Below are positions 16,076 through 25,842 of a stretch of DNA of 64,000 nucleotides, piece after piece. Made by a program: the position numbers and the translations under genes. The DNA lies in the NCBI GenBank assembly GCA_020847545.1, contig JADLBV010000070.1:1-64000 (forward strand). Direction: 5' to 3'. Under the pieces are notes generated by a model. The model was not told the origin of the DNA and searched no databases. It worked only from the letters and a program-made list of their open reading frames with translations. Source of the DNA: Phycisphaerales bacterium (GTDB taxonomy: Bacteria > Planctomycetota > Phycisphaerae > Tepidisphaerales > Tepidisphaeraceae). Within the stretch, counting starts at the first letter, position 1. Every line of letters begins with the position of its first letter.

Positions 16076-17766
16076 GGCCTCATCTCCTCCACCGACTGTT
16101 GCAACCGGTCCAAATCAATTTCGCCCGGAACCCGACCATCAATCCAATCACACACGCGCTCAACCTGTTGCTGCGCCAGTTCGGCGAACCGTTCGGCGAT
16201 GCGCGCGTTGGCCTTTCGGGTTCGGGAAGCCACTTCGTTGCTCAACCGTTCGGTCAACCACGTCGCCAGCGTCCAGCCCCCCAGAATCATCAGGTCAATA
16301 TGCCCGAAAAACGCGTGATGGGTCGCCACCACAACCGCCAGCAGATAAGGTGCGGCCTCGGTCCACTGGGCCAGCTTTTTGCCACCCGGCAGGTGCTTGA
16401 TCAGCTTCATCAAAATGGCCGTGTCGCGCGGCGTCGCGTTCCAGCGCTGCTCCAACCATTGTTTAAGCTCCGCCAATTCCTCCTGCGCAATCGCTCCCGC
16501 CTGATCGACCGGCAGCAATGATTCGCGATAGGCCGGCTCCTGTTGTTCAACCCAGCGCTGGCCGGTGGCGTTGGAACGTATCAGATCGTCCATCCGGCTG
16601 TGCAGAATCTTGAACTGATCACAGAGGATGGCCGAAAAATCCGGCACTTCCCGCGCATCGCCCGGCATGGATGGATCATCCAGACTCGGCTTGTCACCCT
16701 GAATGACAAAATCCCAAGCCGTGCGCGGCAACCGGGCGATCAATCCCGGAACCTGCCGCACCCGATCCAACACCCGCTGCGGCCCCATCAGATACAACAC
16801 GCTGCGCTGCTGCAATCGACGCTGCAATTGCTGCGTGACCGGATTCACATCCACCCCCGGCTCCGGGGCGATCAGCAAACGCAACGATTGCATGAGGTGT
16901 TGCGCCTCGGTGCGCATCTGGCGCAACGGGTTGATGATCTGATCCTGCAATCGACCGGCCAGATCGTCCGCGCGAAGATTGATCCCCTCAACTCGCGGCG
17001 GCTGTTTCCAAGCCGGATCGCCCAGCACCTGCCGCAATGCGGCCAAATTCGCCTCCACCGGCGGCTCATAGGCCGCATCATCGCGCGGAACGGCGAATAT
17101 CCTCGGCTCCACCCACCCCCGGCCAGACAATTGCTGCGCGTAATCATCCAGCACCGCGGATTCTTCGCACTTGTTCATGATGAACAACGCCCCCACCGCA
17201 TATCGCTGTGCCAGCCGATAATACGCCGACAATTCCGTCATCTGATATTTTTCAGGCGTCACCACAAACACCAGCCCCTGCGCCCATCTGAAGGCTCGAT
17301 CCGCCTGTTCATGGTGCATGGGCTGGTCCCCATCCACATCGGGCGTATCCACCAGCACGATATGCTCTGTCAATTCCGACTCGGCCGGCGCGATGATCAG
17401 CGCCTCACCCCGCCCGGCCGATGGAATGTGTTCGGCCAGACTATGTTCCACCCCCAGCCAGCCTGCCGGCACATCGCCCGGCCCCCGCGCCGCCGCCACA
17501 GCGCCGGCGGTATACGTTCTTCGATAACTGGTGGCGGAAATCTCTTTACCCAGCAGTCGGTTGACCACGGTGCTTTTGCCCGTCCCCGTGCCACCTATAA
17601 CGACGATGATCGGTTTGTCCCCCGCACGATGTCGCAGATGAAACCGCAGCGCCGCCGCATCTGCACGCCAGCGTTGCATCGCCTTGGCCAATGTCGGCTC
17701 CGCGCGCAGACCCGCCACGAGGGCTTCGGCCTTTTGCACGCGCATGTCCAGTGTGTCCCGCGCCAT
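16072..17766 (-). CDS. Dynamin-like membrane GTPase, first of a pair
   Basis: A 564-residue GTPase. G1 is GGTGTGKST at residues 58-66, G3 is DTPDVDG at 140-146 and G4 is NKCE at 198-201, where the usual final aspartate is glutamate. The switch region holds TSYRRTYTAG. A long helical stalk follows, then a hydrophobic region at about 490-525 (YLLAVVVATHHAFFGH, LMILGGWTLATWL) and a helical C-terminus. It is the first gene of a translationally coupled pair with the GTPase at 14333. Next to cardiolipin synthase, a role in membrane shaping or lipid handling is plausible but inferred. No clear ribosome binding site precedes ATG 17766. Confidence 0.72.
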   Translation of the reverse strand: MARDTLDMRVQKAEALVAGLRAEPTLAKAMQRWRADAAALRFHLRHRAGDKPIIVVIGGTGTGKSTVVNRLLGKEISATSYRRTYTAGAVAAARGPGDVPAGWLGVEHSLAEHIPSAGRGEALIIAPAESELTEHIVLVDTPDVDGDQPMHHEQADRAFRWAQGLVFVVTPEKYQMTELSAYYRLAQRYAVGALFIMNKCEESAVLDDYAQQLSGRGWVEPRIFAVPRDDAAYEPPVEANLAALRQVLGDPAWKQPPRVEGINLRADDLAGRLQDQIINPLRQMRTEAQHLMQSLRLLIAPEPGVDVNPVTQQLQRRLQQRSVLYLMGPQRVLDRVRQVPGLIARLPRTAWDFVIQGDKPSLDDPSMPGDAREVPDFSAILCDQFKILHSRMDDLIRSNATGQRWVEQQEPAYRESLLPVDQAGAIAQEELAELKQWLEQRWNATPRDTAILMKLIKHLPGGKKLAQWTEAAPYLLAVVVATHHAFFGHIDLMILGGWTLATWLTERLSNEVASRTRKANARIAERFAELAQQQVERVCDWIDGRVPGEIDLDRLQQSVEEMRP

Positions 17767-17828
17767 ATCGCGCGGCGATCTATACCATAAATCCCCCCGC
17801 CGCGCCAGAGCTTCGCCGTCAAATCAAC

Positions 17829-18329
17829 CTACGAGACCATTGTGCGGATCAGGAAAAAGAGAACCAGGATCGCCGCCACCACGCCGCCGATCAGCAGCCA
17901 AAACCGCTGTTTATGGGCGATTTCCTCCGCTTCGGCCTGCGCCGCGGCGATGCGCACCACCTCGCGCTTGGCGGCGGCCTTGCGTTTGGTCACGCATGGC
18001 TCGCACAGTTGGACATCTTCGTGGATCTGAAGCTTCGCCAGCGCGAACATTTTGCCGCAATCAGGACACGCCAGCTCGTGCACCCCCTGAATGGTGGTCC
18101 CGCTGAGTGTTTGATTGTGCTTTTTCTGCTGGTCCGCCATGCCGCACTCGTAGCACCAATAGCGCCCGGAATGGTCCTTCATGCGCGGCTTGCCGGAAAC
18201 ATTTTCGCCGCAAACGCAGCAGACCTTGGTGGGCATTGCCACCACGCTGTCGCTCAGGTTGATCGATTGCGGACTGGAGACACGCTGGACGTCGGTGTTG
18301 TCCAGATCGTCGCGGGTTGTGCTGCTCAT
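17829..18329 (-). CDS. Zinc-ribbon protein with C-terminal membrane anchor
   Basis: A 166-residue protein. Residues 37-65 hold CCVCGENV and YWCYECGM, and residues 87-112 hold CPDCGKMF and LCEPC, giving two likely four-cysteine zinc-binding units. A charged helical stretch (residues 113-140) leads to a C-terminal transmembrane helix (FWLLIGGVVAAILVLFFLI), so the zinc ribbons face the cytoplasm. No known function. ATG 18329 has AGGAGG six bases upstream. It lies 62 bases before the GTPase pair on the same strand and could be co-transcribed with it. Confidence 0.7.
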   Translation of the reverse strand: MSSTTRDDLDNTDVQRVSSPQSINLSDSVVAMPTKVCCVCGENVSGKPRMKDHSGRYWCYECGMADQQKKHNQTLSGTTIQGVHELACPDCGKMFALAKLQIHEDVQLCEPCVTKRKAAAKREVVRIAAAQAEAEEIAHKQRFWLLIGGVVAAILVLFFLIRTMVS

Positions 18330-18501
18330 GCAACACCTCCTGACCGTTGGATTTGCCTACACCTCGGACATGATGTGAACCGAAAGGTCGGTCGCCGACC
18401 CCCGGCACACCTACATGATTGTACATCGACCAATTCGGATTGTGTACTCTTATTTTGTTTTGTTCTGGCGAAATGTTCCCACTCGTGTAGTCTCTTGATC
18501 C

Positions 18502-19725
18502 ATGAACCGGGCTGGTGCGTTCCTGCTCATCTTGTTGACCATCGCTCTGGCCATCCGGCTGGGTTGGGCGTGGCATCAGCCGGCCGACGAAACGCTGTTA
18601 AGCAACCTGCCCGATCAAGTGGAATATCTTTCACTTGGCCGCAACCTCTTACACCACCATAGTTTATACTTTTACGACAATCGATTTGAGCAGGTGGTTT
18701 ACGCCTATCGCACACCGGGCTATCCGCTCTTTGTGGCCGCCTGTGGGGGGAATGTGGTTGTCATTCGGTTGGCGCAGGTACTGCTGGACACCTCAACGGT
18801 CTTGGCGATTTATCTGTTGGGCAGGCGGATCATTGGTAGAAGCCAATGGCTGAGCCTGCTGGCGGCGGGATTGGTGGCGTTCAATCCGTTTCTGATTTAT
18901 TTCAGCGGTTTAATTTTGTCGGAAACGTTGTTTACGTCACTGCTGGCCTGGGGCATTTATTTCATGGCGATCGCGGCCGGCAAACCATTGCGAATCGGCG
19001 CGGTCTTTACCGGAGGATTAGTTCTTGGGTTTGCGATAATGGTTCGCCCCTCGGCGATGCTTCTGCCGGTCCTCGTGCCGCTGGGGGCTTGTTGGATGAA
19101 CTTGGCAGGATCAAAAGCGTATCAAACTATACGCCGGGCGATGATTTTATCGGGCGTGAATCTGGCCCTGATGGTGATGATGTTGTTGCCTTGGGCGATT
19201 CGCAACCACAGGATATTGGGGCATTGGATTTGGACCACCACCAATAGTGGCATCACGGCCTACGATGGGTTCAACCCACAGGCGACAGGCGCTAGCGACC
19301 AGCGTTTTTTGCAAAATTTCGCGGGGGCGGATTTGAAACAGATGGGGGAAGTACAACGCTCGCGATATTTGCAGGTATTGGCTTGGGAATATGCGACGTC
19401 GCACCCGTGGCGGTCGGTGGAATTGGCGGCCAGCAAAATCGCCCGCACCTGGAGTCCCCTGCCGCTCAGTAACCAATTTGGCAGCAAGGGTTTATATGTC
19501 TTGGCGGCATTGTGTTACAGTGTGCCGTTTGACCTGTTGGCGCTGGTTGGATTGGGGCGGAGGTCGCTGGCACGATCCGCGAAAGTGTTCGTGCTGATTC
19601 CGGCGATATATTTTACAGTGATACATGCGATGTCCGTGGGTTCCTTGCGTTATCGCATACCGGTCGAGCCGCCCATGGCGATTTTGGCCGCCGTCGCATT
19701 CATTCGACGGCCCAAGGCCAATTGA
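18502..19725 (+). CDS. GT39/ArnT-like membrane glycosyltransferase
   Basis: A 407-residue protein with about ten hydrophobic helices and the layout of dolichyl-phosphate-mannose-protein mannosyltransferase or ArnT-type enzymes, which move sugars from a polyprenyl carrier outside the inner membrane. The first periplasmic loop holds DQVEYLSLGRNLL, with an acidic residue where GT-C enzymes place the catalytic site, then YAYRTPGYPLFVAA. A C-terminal hydrophobic block contains IPAIYFTVIHAMSVGSLRYRIPVEP, a sequence typical of this family. It is 15 bases upstream of the AsmA-like gene on the same strand. The acceptor is unknown. Confidence 0.75.
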   Translation: MNRAGAFLLILLTIALAIRLGWAWHQPADETLLSNLPDQVEYLSLGRNLLHHHSLYFYDNRFEQVVYAYRTPGYPLFVAACGGNVVVIRLAQVLLDTSTVLAIYLLGRRIIGRSQWLSLLAAGLVAFNPFLIYFSGLILSETLFTSLLAWGIYFMAIAAGKPLRIGAVFTGGLVLGFAIMVRPSAMLLPVLVPLGACWMNLAGSKAYQTIRRAMILSGVNLALMVMMLLPWAIRNHRILGHWIWTTTNSGITAYDGFNPQATGASDQRFLQNFAGADLKQMGEVQRSRYLQVLAWEYATSHPWRSVELAASKIARTWSPLPLSNQFGSKGLYVLAALCYSVPFDLLALVGLGRRSLARSAKVFVLIPAIYFTVIHAMSVGSLRYRIPVEPPMAILAAVAFIRRPKAN

Positions 19726-19739
19726 ATCGATGTAGATGA

Positions 19740-22700
19740 ATGTCCAATACGGCCTTTCAACCCGACCGCCTGTTTGACCGACCCTGGCGGCCGGGCCATC
19801 CATTCCAACCCAGAATGTGCGGGATGCGCCGATGGGGGATGATTGTTCTGCTGCTGCTGTTGACCGCGATCATCGGGGGGTATTTGTACATCACCGATTC
19901 CAATCGTGTGCGCGCCATGGCGGAAAGCTACCTGTCCAAGGTGCTGGGAGGACCGGTGGAGGTGGGGTCGGCGCGATTGTCGATTTTTGAAGGTTTGCGG
20001 CTTGAAGATGTCACAGTGCGGGTGGATCAGTCCACCAGCGAAGATTCGGTCATATTCACCGCGCAGTCGTTTGTGATCAAATACAATCCGCGTTCGATGC
20101 TCAAGGGGAGGTTGGACGCCACGCAGATCGTCGCGATTGATCCGCATGTTCGGCTGACTGAAAACCTGGACACGGGCAAATGGAATTATCAGCGGCTGGT
20201 GCGCGAGGATTCAACGCCCACCAGTTTGCCCACCGGCGGGGCGCAGTCGATTCATCCGCCGGAGATTCTGCTGCGAAATGCCCAATTTGATTACAGCGAA
20301 ATTCGCAATGGAAAGTTCATCCCGCGCGGTTCGATGGCGATTGAAGGGAGGCTTTGGCCGGGGTCGGAAACCAGCAGGTACAACTTTGAATTGCAAAGCC
20401 GTGGGGAATCGGAAGGGATCGGGCCGGTGGTCAGCGGGTCGGTGGTGCTGAACACGGGGCAGGTGAATCTGCGGCTGGAGAAATTCAGATTCGGGCCGGA
20501 CATTCGGTCGCTGTTGCCGGCGCAGGTGCGGCAATGGTGGGAGCAACATGAGCTGGAAGGGAGGGTGGACATACCGGAATTGTCGTTCATCCCGCCGCGA
20601 AATGGGAAAAATGCGACGTTTCGCGTCGAGACCGAACTGGATGGGGTGACGCTGGATGTGCGGCCGGATGAATGGAACAGCCGGGAGGAAAACGAGCGCA
20701 TCGCATCCATTCGGCGGACGTTGAAACTGTTTGAGCAAGGTGGATTCAACGGCGGTGGCGTGGTGGACCCGTTTGATGTGATGTTTCATCCGCCGCCGAT
20801 CAAGGTGGAGCGGGTGTCGGGGACGTTTGTCTTTACGCAGGATGGGATTGAGATCAAGCAGGTGTCGGGGCGGGTGGAGACCAACGCATTTACCGGGCGG
20901 GGACGAATTGAAGGGTATTCCCCCGAAGCGGCGGCGTTTTTTCAGATTTCATCGCCGCAGACGGAAAACATTTTCATTCCACACGCGCCGAGGTATGTGA
21001 ATTCGATGCCGCCGCAGGTGCGCGAGGTGTATGACCGGTTTCGGCCCGAAGGGACATGCCGAATCTGGATGGAGCTTCATCGCGACAAGGCCGGGGCGAC
21101 GCCGCACATCACGGGTGAAATTCAGATCGTGGATGGGAAATTCGTCTTTGATCATTTCCCCTATCCGATGCGCAACGCCACGGGGCGGATTGTCATCGGG
21201 ACCGATTCGACCACCGGCCGCGAACGGCTGGATATTCAGGATTTGCGAGGACAAGGGGCCGAGGGTGGGCCAAATCAGAACAGTTACATTTACATCAACG
21301 GAAACATCACGCCATTAGGCCCATCGGCCGGTGTGCATGTGAAGGTGGAGGGCAAAAACATCTCCTCTGAGCCGCTGCTGCGGGGGGCATTTCCGCCGGA
21401 GACGCAGGAGGCGTTGCGGCTGCTGGACCCGGATGGGAAGGGTGAATACCCGATCTTTCACGGCAGTTTTTTGTGCGAGGTGACCCGGCCCGAAGGGTAT
21501 CGCACGCACTGGACGATCAACACCGACATCCATCTGGAAGATGCCAGCGGCGCGTTGGTGGCGTTTCCATATCCGATGGAACACGCCAAGGCGACCTTGC
21601 AGGTGCGTGATGGGTATGTGCAGATCGTCGATGCGTCGATGCGCCGGGGTGATGCGAGTTTGACGCTCAATGGTCGGGTGAATTTCGGTCATGGGAAGCC
21701 GACGACGCCGGATTTGACCATCAAGGCGACGAACGTGCCGATTGATCAGCGGTTGCTGGATGCGCTGCCGGCCGACCGACGTGAATGGCTGCAAAAGGTC
21801 GGCTTGCAGGGAAAGCTGGACATTGAAGGACGGGTGTTTGCCGATCCGACCACATCCGAGGCGACGACAAGGCCGAGCACGGCCATCGGCGAGATCGACC
21901 ATCTGGGGTTGGATTTGAACATTCACCTGCATGAGGGGTCTATCTGGCCGGTGGATGGAATATTCGCGGTGAGTGATTTGTCGGGTGAAATGGTGCTGAC
22001 GCCCGGCCGACTGGGGATCAAGGAATTGACCGGTCAGCGCGGCGAGGCGCAGGTCAAAGTCCGCGGGGCGATTTCATGGGATGACAACACCCCCCGCGCG
22101 GTGCTGAACGCATCGGCCACCAATCTGCCGCTGGATTCGGCGTTGTACAAGATGCTGCCGAAAAAGGCGCAGGAGGGTTGGGATCAGGTCAGCCCGCAGG
22201 GTTCGGTGGATGCGGAGATCAATTTCAGCGGCCGATTTTCACAGGCGACCACCGCGCCGGCGGATGAGGCCTCGGCCGCCGGATTTGAAGTCACGCTGCA
22301 TCCGCGGCAATTGACGCTCACCCCCAGCGTGCTCCCCTATCGGCTGGACGAGGTCAAAGGGGCGATCACGATTCTGGCCGACAAGGTGCTGTTGAAGGAG
22401 ATGACCGCGCGGCATGGGGATGCGGTTTTGCATTTTGGCGGCACGGGAAAACTTGGAGATTCCACAAACTGGGATTTGAAACTGTCGGCCGATGATCTGC
22501 CGGTGGATCAGGATTTGCTCAAGGCGATGCCCAAATCGATGGCGTCGCTGTTTGAGAACCTGAAAGTGGGCGGGAAACTGTCGTTTGCGTTTGACAAGTT
22601 GCTCTATCAGCAGAAGGGGGCGAATGATGCGGATGTTGATTTTGCCGTGAAATTGACCCTCAACGACAGCCGGATGGAGGTGGGGATGTCGATGAGCGAT

Positions 22701-23489
22701 GTGGAGGGTGGCATTGATCTCAGTGGCACGGTTCGTCATGGGAAACTGGGCGAATTGCAGGGTGAGGTGAAGATTCCGAAATTGAAAATCGCCGGTCGAT
22801 CCAGTGGGAATTTTGAGGCGCGGATCGACAAGTCGGCCGATGAGTCGACGGTGAGGCTGAGCAAAATGCGGGCCGATCTGGCCGGTGGGGACATGGCCGG
22901 AAAGGTTGAGGTGTCGTTTCCGGACGATGGCCCATCCGGTTATGCGATGTCGCTCCTGTTGCGCAACGCCTCGGTGGCGGAACTGGCCGGCGAGCGCGAG
23001 CCGGAATTGAAAGGTCAACTCAGCGCCTCACTGGACCTGGAAGGGAATTGGGATGATCCCGCCTCGCGGCGCGGGCGGGGAGATGTGCTGGTCAACGGCA
23101 AGAACATGTACCGCATTCCGGTGGTGCTGGGGTTGTTGCAGATCGCCAATTTGTCGCTGCCGATCAGCAGTCCGTTCACCGAGGCGACGACGCGCTACAT
23201 GGTGCAGGGGCAGACGGTGACGTTTGAGAACATTTCGCTGCGTTCATCCAACATGGTGATGCAGGGAAACGGTTCGCTCGATTTCAATACCCGCAAGGTG
23301 GAGCTGGTCTTTACCACCGACAATCCCAATTGGCCACGGCTACCGTTCATTCAGGATTTGATCGAAGGGGCGCGCCACGAATTGCTGCAAATCCATGTGC
23401 GGGGGACCATTCAGGATCCCAAAGTCTCAGCGACGGCCATGAACACCGTCACCACGACGGTGGATGAGGTTTTCCGCGAAGATCGATAG
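19740..23489 (+). CDS. AsmA/TamB-like large envelope protein
   Basis: A 1249-residue protein with one N-terminal transmembrane segment (about residues 33-52, GMIVLLLLLTAIIGGYLYI), followed by AsmA-type sequence (VRAMAESYLSKVLGGPVEVGSARLSIFEGLRLEDVTV) and a very long periplasmic part of beta-rich repeats. The C-terminus (VVLGLLQIANLSLPISSPF, then GNGSLDFNTRKVEL) matches the end of AsmA-like proteins. This superfamily is thought to bridge the periplasm and carry phospholipids to the outer membrane. The start may be ATG 19740 or a later one at 19815 or 19824. It follows the GT39-like gene. Confidence 0.8.
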   Translation: MSNTAFQPDRLFDRPWRPGHPFQPRMCGMRRWGMIVLLLLLTAIIGGYLYITDSNRVRAMAESYLSKVLGGPVEVGSARLSIFEGLRLEDVTVRVDQSTSEDSVIFTAQSFVIKYNPRSMLKGRLDATQIVAIDPHVRLTENLDTGKWNYQRLVREDSTPTSLPTGGAQSIHPPEILLRNAQFDYSEIRNGKFIPRGSMAIEGRLWPGSETSRYNFELQSRGESEGIGPVVSGSVVLNTGQVNLRLEKFRFGPDIRSLLPAQVRQWWEQHELEGRVDIPELSFIPPRNGKNATFRVETELDGVTLDVRPDEWNSREENERIASIRRTLKLFEQGGFNGGGVVDPFDVMFHPPPIKVERVSGTFVFTQDGIEIKQVSGRVETNAFTGRGRIEGYSPEAAAFFQISSPQTENIFIPHAPRYVNSMPPQVREVYDRFRPEGTCRIWMELHRDKAGATPHITGEIQIVDGKFVFDHFPYPMRNATGRIVIGTDSTTGRERLDIQDLRGQGAEGGPNQNSYIYINGNITPLGPSAGVHVKVEGKNISSEPLLRGAFPPETQEALRLLDPDGKGEYPIFHGSFLCEVTRPEGYRTHWTINTDIHLEDASGALVAFPYPMEHAKATLQVRDGYVQIVDASMRRGDASLTLNGRVNFGHGKPTTPDLTIKATNVPIDQRLLDALPADRREWLQKVGLQGKLDIEGRVFADPTTSEATTRPSTAIGEIDHLGLDLNIHLHEGSIWPVDGIFAVSDLSGEMVLTPGRLGIKELTGQRGEAQVKVRGAISWDDNTPRAVLNASATNLPLDSALYKMLPKKAQEGWDQVSPQGSVDAEINFSGRFSQATTAPADEASAAGFEVTLHPRQLTLTPSVLPYRLDEVKGAITILADKVLLKEMTARHGDAVLHFGGTGKLGDSTNWDLKLSADDLPVDQDLLKAMPKSMASLFENLKVGGKLSFAFDKLLYQQKGANDADVDFAVKLTLNDSRMEVGMSMSDVEGGIDLSGTVRHGKLGELQGEVKIPKLKIAGRSSGNFEARIDKSADESTVRLSKMRADLAGGDMAGKVEVSFPDDGPSGYAMSLLLRNASVAELAGEREPELKGQLSASLDLEGNWDDPASRRGRGDVLVNGKNMYRIPVVLGLLQIANLSLPISSPFTEATTRYMVQGQTVTFENISLRSSNMVMQGNGSLDFNTRKVELVFTTDNPNWPRLPFIQDLIEGARHELLQIHVRGTIQDPKVSATAMNTVTTTVDEVFREDR

Positions 23490-23672
23490 GAATCGGACCT
23501 GTCGGATGGCATTTGAAAATCCAAACGAACTGGACCGGGTGGGTTGGGGATCATACACTTATATGACCTCGCGATATGGTGACAGGGACGCACCGGGCGT
23601 ATCGACGTTTTGTCGATTGAATCACCTTTCAACAATTGCGGGCAGTGCGCTGCGGGCGCGGAAGATGGAGCC

Positions 23673-25628
23673 ATGAGTACCGTAATCGAATCGGCAGAGA
23701 CGGATGGGGCGTCGGGTTCGCCCAAACCCAGAAAAACCCTGCCGGCCGTGACGATCCGTTTTGCCGGGGATTCGGGCGATGGGATGCAGTTGGCGGGGAC
23801 ACAGTTCACAGATACATCGGCGCTGTTGGGCAATGACATCAGCACGCTGCCGGATTTTCCGGCCGAGATTCGCGCCCCGGCCGGCACGCTGGCGGGGGTC
23901 AGCGGGTATCAGATTCATTTTTCCAGCAATGATATTTTCACCCCCGGCGATGAGGTTGATGCGCTGGTGGCGATGAACCCGGCCGCGCTGCGGACGAACC
24001 TGAAATCGGTCAAGATCGGCGGGATCGTCATTGTCAACGAGGATTCTTTCAGTGCGGTGGACCTGAAAAAAGCGCAATACACCGCCAATCCGCTGGAGGA
24101 TGGGACGCTGGGGCGTTATCGGCTGGTGAAGGTTCCGATCGACAAGCTGAATGCGGCCGCGACGGCCGACACGGGGCTGGGGGCCAAGGACACGGATCGT
24201 TGCAAAAACATGTTCGCGCTGGGGCTGGTTTATTGGCTGTACGGCCGGCCGCTGGATGCGACGTTGGGGTACATCAACAAGAAATTCGCCAAAAAGCCGC
24301 AGGTGGCGAGTGCCAACACCAAGGCGTTGCAGGCCGGTTACAACTTCGGCATCACCACGGAGCTGTTTCAGGAGCATTACGAGGTTCCCAAGGCCAAGCT
24401 CGCCTCGGGGCTGTATCGCAAGATCACCGGCAATGAAGCGGTGGCACTGGGGATGGTGGCGGCGGCCCACTTGTCGGGCAAGGAATTGATCTATTGCAGC
24501 TATCCGATCACGCCGGCCAGCGACATTCTGCACGAATTGTCGGCACGGAAAAATTTCGGTGTGATGACGTTTCAAGCGGAAGATGAAATCGCCGCGATGG
24601 GGGCGGCCATCGGCGTGGCGTTCGGCGGATCATTGGCGGCGACCGGCACCAGCGGGCCGGGGTTGGCGCTCAAAGGGGAGGCGATCGGACTGGCGGTGAT
24701 GACCGAACTGCCGGTGGTGATTGTCAATGTGCAGCGGGGCGGACCTTCAACCGGATTGCCCACCAAGACCGAACAGGCCGATTTATTGCAGGCGATGTTT
24801 GGCCGCAACGGTGAGTGCCCGGTGCCGATCCTGGCGGCGACTTCGGCATCGGATTGTTTTTCGGCGCTGATCGAGGCGTTCACCATCGCGACCAAGTACA
24901 TGACGCCGGTGCTGTTTTTGAGCGATGGGTATATCGCCAATGGCGCGGAGCCGTGGCTGGTTCCGGATGTGGACGAATTGCCAAAGATTGTGATTCATCA
25001 CCCCACCGCCGCCAATGATGAGGGTGGGTTCATGCCCTATAAGCGCAATGAGGATGGGGCGCGCCCCTGGGCGCTGCCGGGGACGCCGGGGCTGGAACAT
25101 CGCATCGGCGGGCTGGAGAAACAGGATGTCACCGGCAACGTCAGTTATGACCCGGCCAATCATGAACACATGATCCATCTGCGGGCGCAGAAAGTGGCCG
25201 AGATCAAGCCGGCGGGGTCGGCGTATCTGTGGAACGGCCCGCAAAGCGGGGATGTGCTGCTGGTGGGCTGGGGGAGCACCTATGGCGCGATCCGGGCGGC
25301 GGTGCAACAGTTGACCGAGGAGGGAGTGTCGGTGGCATCGTGCCAGATCCGCTATCTCAATCCGCTGCCCGAACAGCTTGGTGAGATGATGAAACGGTTC
25401 AAGCATGTGCTGGCACCGGAGATGAATCTGGGGCAATTGCGAATGCTGCTGCGGGCGAAATTCCTGATTGACGTACAGGGATTGAACAAAGTCCGCGGCC
25501 AGCCGTTTACGATCTCAGAAATTACCCGCGGCGTGCATGCGCTGCTGAGGGGCAATCTGAATGGGCATATGGTTTCCGTCAATGATGGGCCGGCGCCGCA
25601 GATTGAAGCGATCAATGATGAAGGATAG
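23673..25628 (+). CDS. korA: 2-oxoacid:ferredoxin oxidoreductase, fused gamma-alpha subunit
   Basis: A 651-residue subunit that with KorB oxidatively decarboxylates a 2-oxoacid, probably 2-oxoglutarate, to the CoA thioester using ferredoxin. The N-terminal gamma-like domain (about residues 25-200) starts with [18 protein letters not shown]. The alpha domain follows with [43 protein letters not shown] and [11 protein letters not shown]. The C-terminal domain carries [10 protein letters not shown]. Start at ATG 23673, with GGAAG eight bases upstream. korB follows after 214 bases that hold a palindromic repeat. It could stand in for the 2-oxoglutarate dehydrogenase complex in the TCA cycle. Confidence 0.92.
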   Translation: MSTVIESAETDGASGSPKPRKTLPAVTIRFAGDSGDGMQLAGTQFTDTSALLGNDISTLPDFPAEIRAPAGTLAGVSGYQIHFSSNDIFTPGDEVDALVAMNPAALRTNLKSVKIGGIVIVNEDSFSAVDLKKAQYTANPLEDGTLGRYRLVKVPIDKLNAAATADTGLGAKDTDRCKNMFALGLVYWLYGRPLDATLGYINKKFAKKPQVASANTKALQAGYNFGITTELFQEHYEVPKAKLASGLYRKITGNEAVALGMVAAAHLSGKELIYCSYPITPASDILHELSARKNFGVMTFQAEDEIAAMGAAIGVAFGGSLAATGTSGPGLALKGEAIGLAVMTELPVVIVNVQRGGPSTGLPTKTEQADLLQAMFGRNGECPVPILAATSASDCFSALIEAFTIATKYMTPVLFLSDGYIANGAEPWLVPDVDELPKIVIHHPTAANDEGGFMPYKRNEDGARPWALPGTPGLEHRIGGLEKQDVTGNVSYDPANHEHMIHLRAQKVAEIKPAGSAYLWNGPQSGDVLLVGWGSTYGAIRAAVQQLTEEGVSVASCQIRYLNPLPEQLGEMMKRFKHVLAPEMNLGQLRMLLRAKFLIDVQGLNKVRGQPFTISEITRGVHALLRGNLNGHMVSVNDGPAPQIEAINDEG

Positions 25629-25682
25629 AGGACAATGGTTCTCGAACAATCATTTTGGGGATTGAGATTTGATTCCCTCATA

Positions 25683-25783
25683 CCCTCCCTCGGTAATCCG
25701 GGGGAGGGCAGGGTGGGGGATTCGTTTTTCCCAGTGAAAGAAACCCCCTCCCCAACCCTCCCCCGGATTACCGGGAGAGGGAG
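25683..25783. repeat. CT/GA-rich double palindrome (copy 1)
   Basis: Unit 25683-25719 and its inverted partner 25743-25783 each form a hairpin around CGGTAATCCGG or CGGATTACCGG, flanked by CCCTCC and GGAGGG blocks. The same unit occurs at 29539-29651 in the opposite arrangement. It sits between korA and korB and could dampen korB expression or stabilise the korA message. I know such intergenic palindromes as repeated families in large genomes but cannot name this one. Confidence 0.7.
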
Positions 25784-25842
25784 TAAGAGGGGGTAAAAGT
25801 AAGAGTGAGTATGATGAGTTTGAGCAAGGTCAGGAATAACCC

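Noticed and set aside
16543-17790. A 415-codon plus-strand frame opposite the first GTPase
   Set aside because: It is the antisense of a GTPase with clear G motifs; the translation is His- and Arg-rich and has no motif.
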